A DNA stretch of 20,331 nt, from the IMG/VR virus record IMGVR_UViG_3300035670_001478, positions 1 to 20,331 of that record. One strand, written 5' to 3'. A program made the translations under genes and the position numbers. Numbering within the stretch: position 1 is the first letter of the stretch; each line of letters opens with the position of its first letter. Below the pieces are notes generated by a model that saw nothing but the letters and a program-made list of their open reading frames with translations, searched no databases and was not told the origin of the DNA. This DNA comes from a virus. This document shows positions 17,131 through 20,331 of the stretch, piece after piece.

Positions 17131-20091
17131 ATGGCTGAGAATGTAGGTTCGATTTATTTTGAGGTTCAGGCCAAGACTGACAAGTTGGTAAACGGCGAAA
17201 AGCAGGTAGATGCATCGCTGAACCGGATCAATAAGAACTTCGATGCGACTTCGGCCAATGCCAAGCGCTCGGAGATGCAGCTTACGCAAACTGCCAAGGC
17301 TGTAAAGCAGGTCGGAGATGAGGCCAAGGCCGCGCAATCGTCCATGGGAGGCTTTGGCGCGCTGCTGGCTGGCTTTGCTTCGCTGCAAGGGGCCAATGCT
17401 CTGATTCAGATGGCGGAAGGCTACGGCGAAATGGCCGAGCGCATCCGCATGGCGACCAGTAGCGCCGAAGAATACGACATGGTGCAGGCCAGGTTGCTTG
17501 CTAGCGCCAATGCCACCTACCGCCCACTGAAAGAAGCGCAAGAGCTTTACATCCTGACGGCTGATAGCTTGCGTTCGATGGGATACAACACCGAGCAGGC
17601 TATTGATGTGGTCGATTCCATGTCGTACGCCTTTGTGAAGAACGCCACCAGCCAAGAACGCGCGCAATCGGCAATCTCTGCATTTACCGGCGCGATCATG
17701 ACCGGAAAGCTAGAGGCTGATGGGTGGAAAACCATCATCGCAGCCATGCCTACGGTTATTAACGACCTGGCGCAAAGCACCGGCAAGAGCACCGAAGAAA
17801 TCCGCAAGATGGGCGCGGAAGGCAAGCTGACTGCCTCGATGTTGTCCGAAGGACTGCGCCAGTCGCTTGACCAGAACGCGCAAGCGGCGCAGGGCATGGC
17901 AACCACCGTAAAGGATGCCTTCGCTGCGCTGAATAATTCGCTGTCGGTATATATCGGTGAAGCCAACATGGCGAACGGCACGACCGGCCTTTTGTCAAAG
18001 TCGATCCTGCTGTTTGCTGACAATCTGGAAACCGTTGTCAACCTGCTGACGATTGCCGGGGCTGGCGTGCTGGCAAAGTACATCGCAAGCACTACGGCGG
18101 CGGCTGTGTCGGCTGGTGCTGCTGCCATTGCTGCGCGCAAGCAAGCGGCGGAAGAGTTGGCACTAGCTGCTGCACATGTGGCTGCTGCCAAAGCCGCAGA
18201 AGCGCAAGCCCTGGCAAATATCCAACTTGAAGGTGGACTAGCGCGGCTTGGCGTTGCTTCACGCGCCACTGCCGCTGCGCAGGTGCAGCTTGCAGAGGCC
18301 AGCACTGCGGCTAGGGCTGCTGGCGTTGGGTTGGTTGGCGTTCTTGGTGGTCCTGCTGGCATCATCGCCCTGGCTGCTGCTGCGGCTTCTGCCATCGTCC
18401 TATTCGGCGACAGCAACGCCAAGGCACTGCCGGACGTGAACAAGCTGCGCGAAGGCGTGGACAAGCTCAGTCTGTCCATGATTCAGCAGCGGAAGATTCA
18501 GGCGCGCGATGCAATCACCCAGCTTCGCACGGATTCGGTGGAAGCGGCAAAGCAAGTAGATCTTCTGGAGAAGCAGGTTTCACGCCTAGCCCAAGCCAAG
18601 GCCAATCCGAAAGAGCTTGAGCTTTTCCAAAACAACCTTATCAACGCGCGCGTGGACGCGGAGAAGGCAAGCACTGCACTGCGGGAAATGCAGGATGCTG
18701 CGCTAGAGCTTTCTAACGCCGAGTTCAAGATCACAACGCCGCAACAGGTAACACTGAAAAACACCTCTGACCCAGAAGTGACAAAGCGCCTGGCAGCCAT
18801 GCGCGAAGAGTTGGAGCTGGCAAAGCTGACCGGCGAAGCGCGCGCACGACTGCAAGCCATCCAAAAGCTAGGAGCCAATGCTACGGCGGAGGAGCGCGCA
18901 GAGGCCGAAAAGCTGGCCGCGCAGATTTTCAAGCTAGAGGAATCTAGAAAGTCTGCCGGTAATACAGCGAAACAATCGGCAACAGACCGCAAAAAAGCCG
19001 CACAAGAAGCTGAAAAAGCTGCGGAAAAAGAATTTGAAGCCTATGTGCGCAACGGTGAAAAGTTGCAGGAGATGGCTACACAGATTGCTTTGCTGAACCT
19101 AGAAGGCAAAGAACTGGCGATTACGCAAGCCGTTTTGGCGATGGGGCAATATGCAACGCCCGAACAAATTGCAGCAGCGCAAGCACTTGGCGCGGCCTTG
19201 TTTGACGCGCAGAAGCGCAAAGAGCAGTTAGACGCAATAACCGGCGCTGGCGGCGTGGACAAATTCATTAGAGGCGAAGTTTCCCCTATTAGCGGCGGTG
19301 AGTTTGACAATCAGCAAGCACGATATGAACAAGAGGCGCAGATAGAGCAAGAACGATATGCGGGGCAGCTTGAGCGACTTACTGCGGCGATGGAGCTTGA
19401 AAAGGTAACGCGGGAGCAGTACCTGGCGACTTTTGAGCAGATGCAGCAAGAGCACTCTGACCGAATGATGGCTATTGACCAGGCCCGCCAAAGTGTGATG
19501 TTTAGCACTTTAAGCAATGGCATGTCGGCCATGACCAGCGCGCTAAAGGGTGCTTTTGGCGAACAAAGCGGTATTTACAAAGCTGCGTTTGCAGTGCAAA
19601 AAGCCGCATCTATCGCGCAATCTATCGTTGCCATTCAGACCGGCATTGCACAAGCAGCAGCGCTACCTTTCCCGGCAAACTTGGGGGCAATGGCTAGCGT
19701 GGCGTCTGCGACCGCCAGCATCATTAGCACAATATCCGGCACGAATATATCTGGCGGTCGCCAATACGGCGGCCCAGTCGCAGCCGGTAGCATGTACCGC
19801 ATCAACGAAAACGGCGCGCCTGAGATTTACAAAGCAGCTAACGGCCAGCAGTACATGCTGCCAAATACGCGCGGCGAGGTTATCAGCAATGCCGATGCAA
19901 CCGCTGGAATGAATCAAGGTGGCGCAGCCGCTACAATCAATGTCACGCTGATTGAAGATGCAGCGCGCGGCGGTCAAGTCGAGCAGACAGAGGATAATTC
20001 TGTACGCATCTTTGTTGCAGACATTCGCGGTCGGGGCGAAGCGGCGCAGACCTTAGAACAGACTTATGGACTTACACGGAGGGGCCGATGA
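17131..20091 (+). CDS. Tail tape measure protein
   Basis: Tape measure proteins set tail length and help form the DNA channel in the cell envelope. This 986-residue protein is the longest in the window. Residues 1-75 are helical with GEKQVDASLNRINKNFDATSANA. Residues about 85-275 contain the tape-measure domain (LRSMGYNTEQAIDVVDSMSYAFVKNATSQERAQSAISAFTGAIMTGKLEADGWKTII). Hydrophobic stretches lie near 283-340 and 396-426, typical membrane-active segments. Long coiled coils rich in A, E and K run from about 450 to 800. The C-terminus has GGRQYGGPVAAGSMYRINENGAPEIYKAANGQQYMLP, a well-known tape-measure end. About 1.5 angstrom per residue predicts a tail near 150 nm. It has a four-base overlap with the next gene. 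Confidence 0.93.
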   Translation: MAENVGSIYFEVQAKTDKLVNGEKQVDASLNRINKNFDATSANAKRSEMQLTQTAKAVKQVGDEAKAAQSSMGGFGALLAGFASLQGANALIQMAEGYGEMAERIRMATSSAEEYDMVQARLLASANATYRPLKEAQELYILTADSLRSMGYNTEQAIDVVDSMSYAFVKNATSQERAQSAISAFTGAIMTGKLEADGWKTIIAAMPTVINDLAQSTGKSTEEIRKMGAEGKLTASMLSEGLRQSLDQNAQAAQGMATTVKDAFAALNNSLSVYIGEANMANGTTGLLSKSILLFADNLETVVNLLTIAGAGVLAKYIASTTAAAVSAGAAAIAARKQAAEELALAAAHVAAAKAAEAQALANIQLEGGLARLGVASRATAAAQVQLAEASTAARAAGVGLVGVLGGPAGIIALAAAAASAIVLFGDSNAKALPDVNKLREGVDKLSLSMIQQRKIQARDAITQLRTDSVEAAKQVDLLEKQVSRLAQAKANPKELELFQNNLINARVDAEKASTALREMQDAALELSNAEFKITTPQQVTLKNTSDPEVTKRLAAMREELELAKLTGEARARLQAIQKLGANATAEERAEAEKLAAQIFKLEESRKSAGNTAKQSATDRKKAAQEAEKAAEKEFEAYVRNGEKLQEMATQIALLNLEGKELAITQAVLAMGQYATPEQIAAAQALGAALFDAQKRKEQLDAITGAGGVDKFIRGEVSPISGGEFDNQQARYEQEAQIEQERYAGQLERLTAAMELEKVTREQYLATFEQMQQEHSDRMMAIDQARQSVMFSTLSNGMSAMTSALKGAFGEQSGIYKAAFAVQKAASIAQSIVAIQTGIAQAAALPFPANLGAMASVASATASIISTISGTNISGGRQYGGPVAAGSMYRINENGAPEIYKAANGQQYMLPNTRGEVISNADATAGMNQGGAAATINVTLIEDAARGGQVEQTEDNSVRIFVADIRGRGEAAQTLEQTYGLTRRGR

Positions 20092-20331
20092 TTTCTGCAA
20101 CCATCGATTACCCAGCGGAACTACCAAACCCACTGCGCGAAGGCCACAGCCTGCAAGCGGTGCAATCATTCACGCGCACAGACCTAGCCAATGGGCGCGC
20201 ACGTCAACGCCGTGGACCATCCGGCGCGCCTGTTAATGGCACGTGGGACTTTGTGTTTGATGACGGGCATGCATCTTTATTTGAGGCGTGGTTTCACTTT
20301 AAGCTCAAAGATGGCGTTGAGTGGTTCAACA
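20088..20331 (+). CDS. Distal tail protein, N-terminal part (runs off window)
   Basis: ATG 20088 overlaps the tape measure stop (ATGA) and is preceded by ACGGAGGGG. The 81 visible residues (MISATIDYPAELPNPLREGHSL, then RTDLANGRARQRRGPSGAPVNGTWDFVFDDGHASLFEAWFHFKL) resemble small minor-tail proteins that follow the tape measure gene in siphoviruses, with strand-rich layout and the W-x-F-V-F, F-E-A-W-F pair. Function in the distal tail is inferred from location. The gene continues beyond the window. Confidence 0.72.
   Translation, partial: MISATIDYPAELPNPLREGHSLQAVQSFTRTDLANGRARQRRGPSGAPVNGTWDFVFDDGHASLFEAWFHFKLKDGVEWFN

Noticed and set aside
1-20331. CRISPR array, IS element, attachment site
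   Set aside because: No regularly spaced direct repeats, no transposase and no terminal inverted repeats were noticed; the only dispersed repeats are the promoter modules.

Overview
The window looks like the packaging, accessory and head-to-tail part of a tailed (siphovirus-type) phage or prophage genome. The host is probably a beta-proteobacterium of the Burkholderiales/Comamonadaceae kind. That host guess is inference: it rests on the GC-moderate codon use, the small 'AREAGF...AxERExCA' phage proteins, the NinX/DUF2591 protein, the short H-NS-like protein and the DUF-type head genes. Every gene I can support is on the + strand, mostly in tight ATGA-type overlaps. No integrase, repressor, lysis gene, tRNA, IS element or CRISPR array is visible here.

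Layout. 1-143: 3' end of a dUTPase. 144-353: a candidate small RNA (about 160-236) ending in a terminator, then a regulated promoter region. 354-2271: five small accessory genes, then the terminase small subunit. 2272-3146: a Rha-family gene bounded by two terminators. 3147-4616: terminase large subunit, apparently from a leaderless mRNA. 4617-8618: an accessory block of about a dozen small genes, including two membrane proteins, an H-NS-like protein and a NinX-like protein. It is split by repeated promoter modules and contains a 539-base gene-free stretch (4875-5413) rich in predicted RNA structure. 8622-8650: terminator. 8669 onward: a small leaderless gene, portal, Mu-F-like head protein, protease/scaffold with a nested scaffold start, decoration-like protein, major capsid protein, head-tail joining proteins, tail terminator, tail tube with a BIG2-like Ig domain, tail assembly chaperone, tape measure, and the start of a distal tail gene that runs off the window.

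The most unusual material is regulatory. (i) A module CCGAYGAACGG-N25-YACATT occurs three times with exactly the same spacing, and a fourth related copy lies at 239; each sits just before a short accessory operon. (ii) The first genes of four accessory transcription units carry an A/G-rich Shine-Dalgarno, AAGGGGA(A), while downstream and structural genes mostly use AGGAGG-like sites. (iii) The candidate RNA at 160-236 displays TTCCCCTT twice, once in a 15-base hairpin loop and once in the linker before its terminator. That is the exact complement of AAGGGGAA, so a phage-encoded antisense sRNA acting on several accessory genes is a testable idea. (iv) A second candidate RNA at 4929-5030 has two interleaved perfect helices of 9 and 12 bp, giving a pseudoknot or a switchable terminator. 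It is followed by about 370 bases with many more hairpins. (v) terL and the gene at 8669 each have a -10 box exactly 6 bases before the ATG and no upstream Shine-Dalgarno, which implies leaderless mRNAs.

All assignments come from reading the sequence and from remembered family features. No database search was run.
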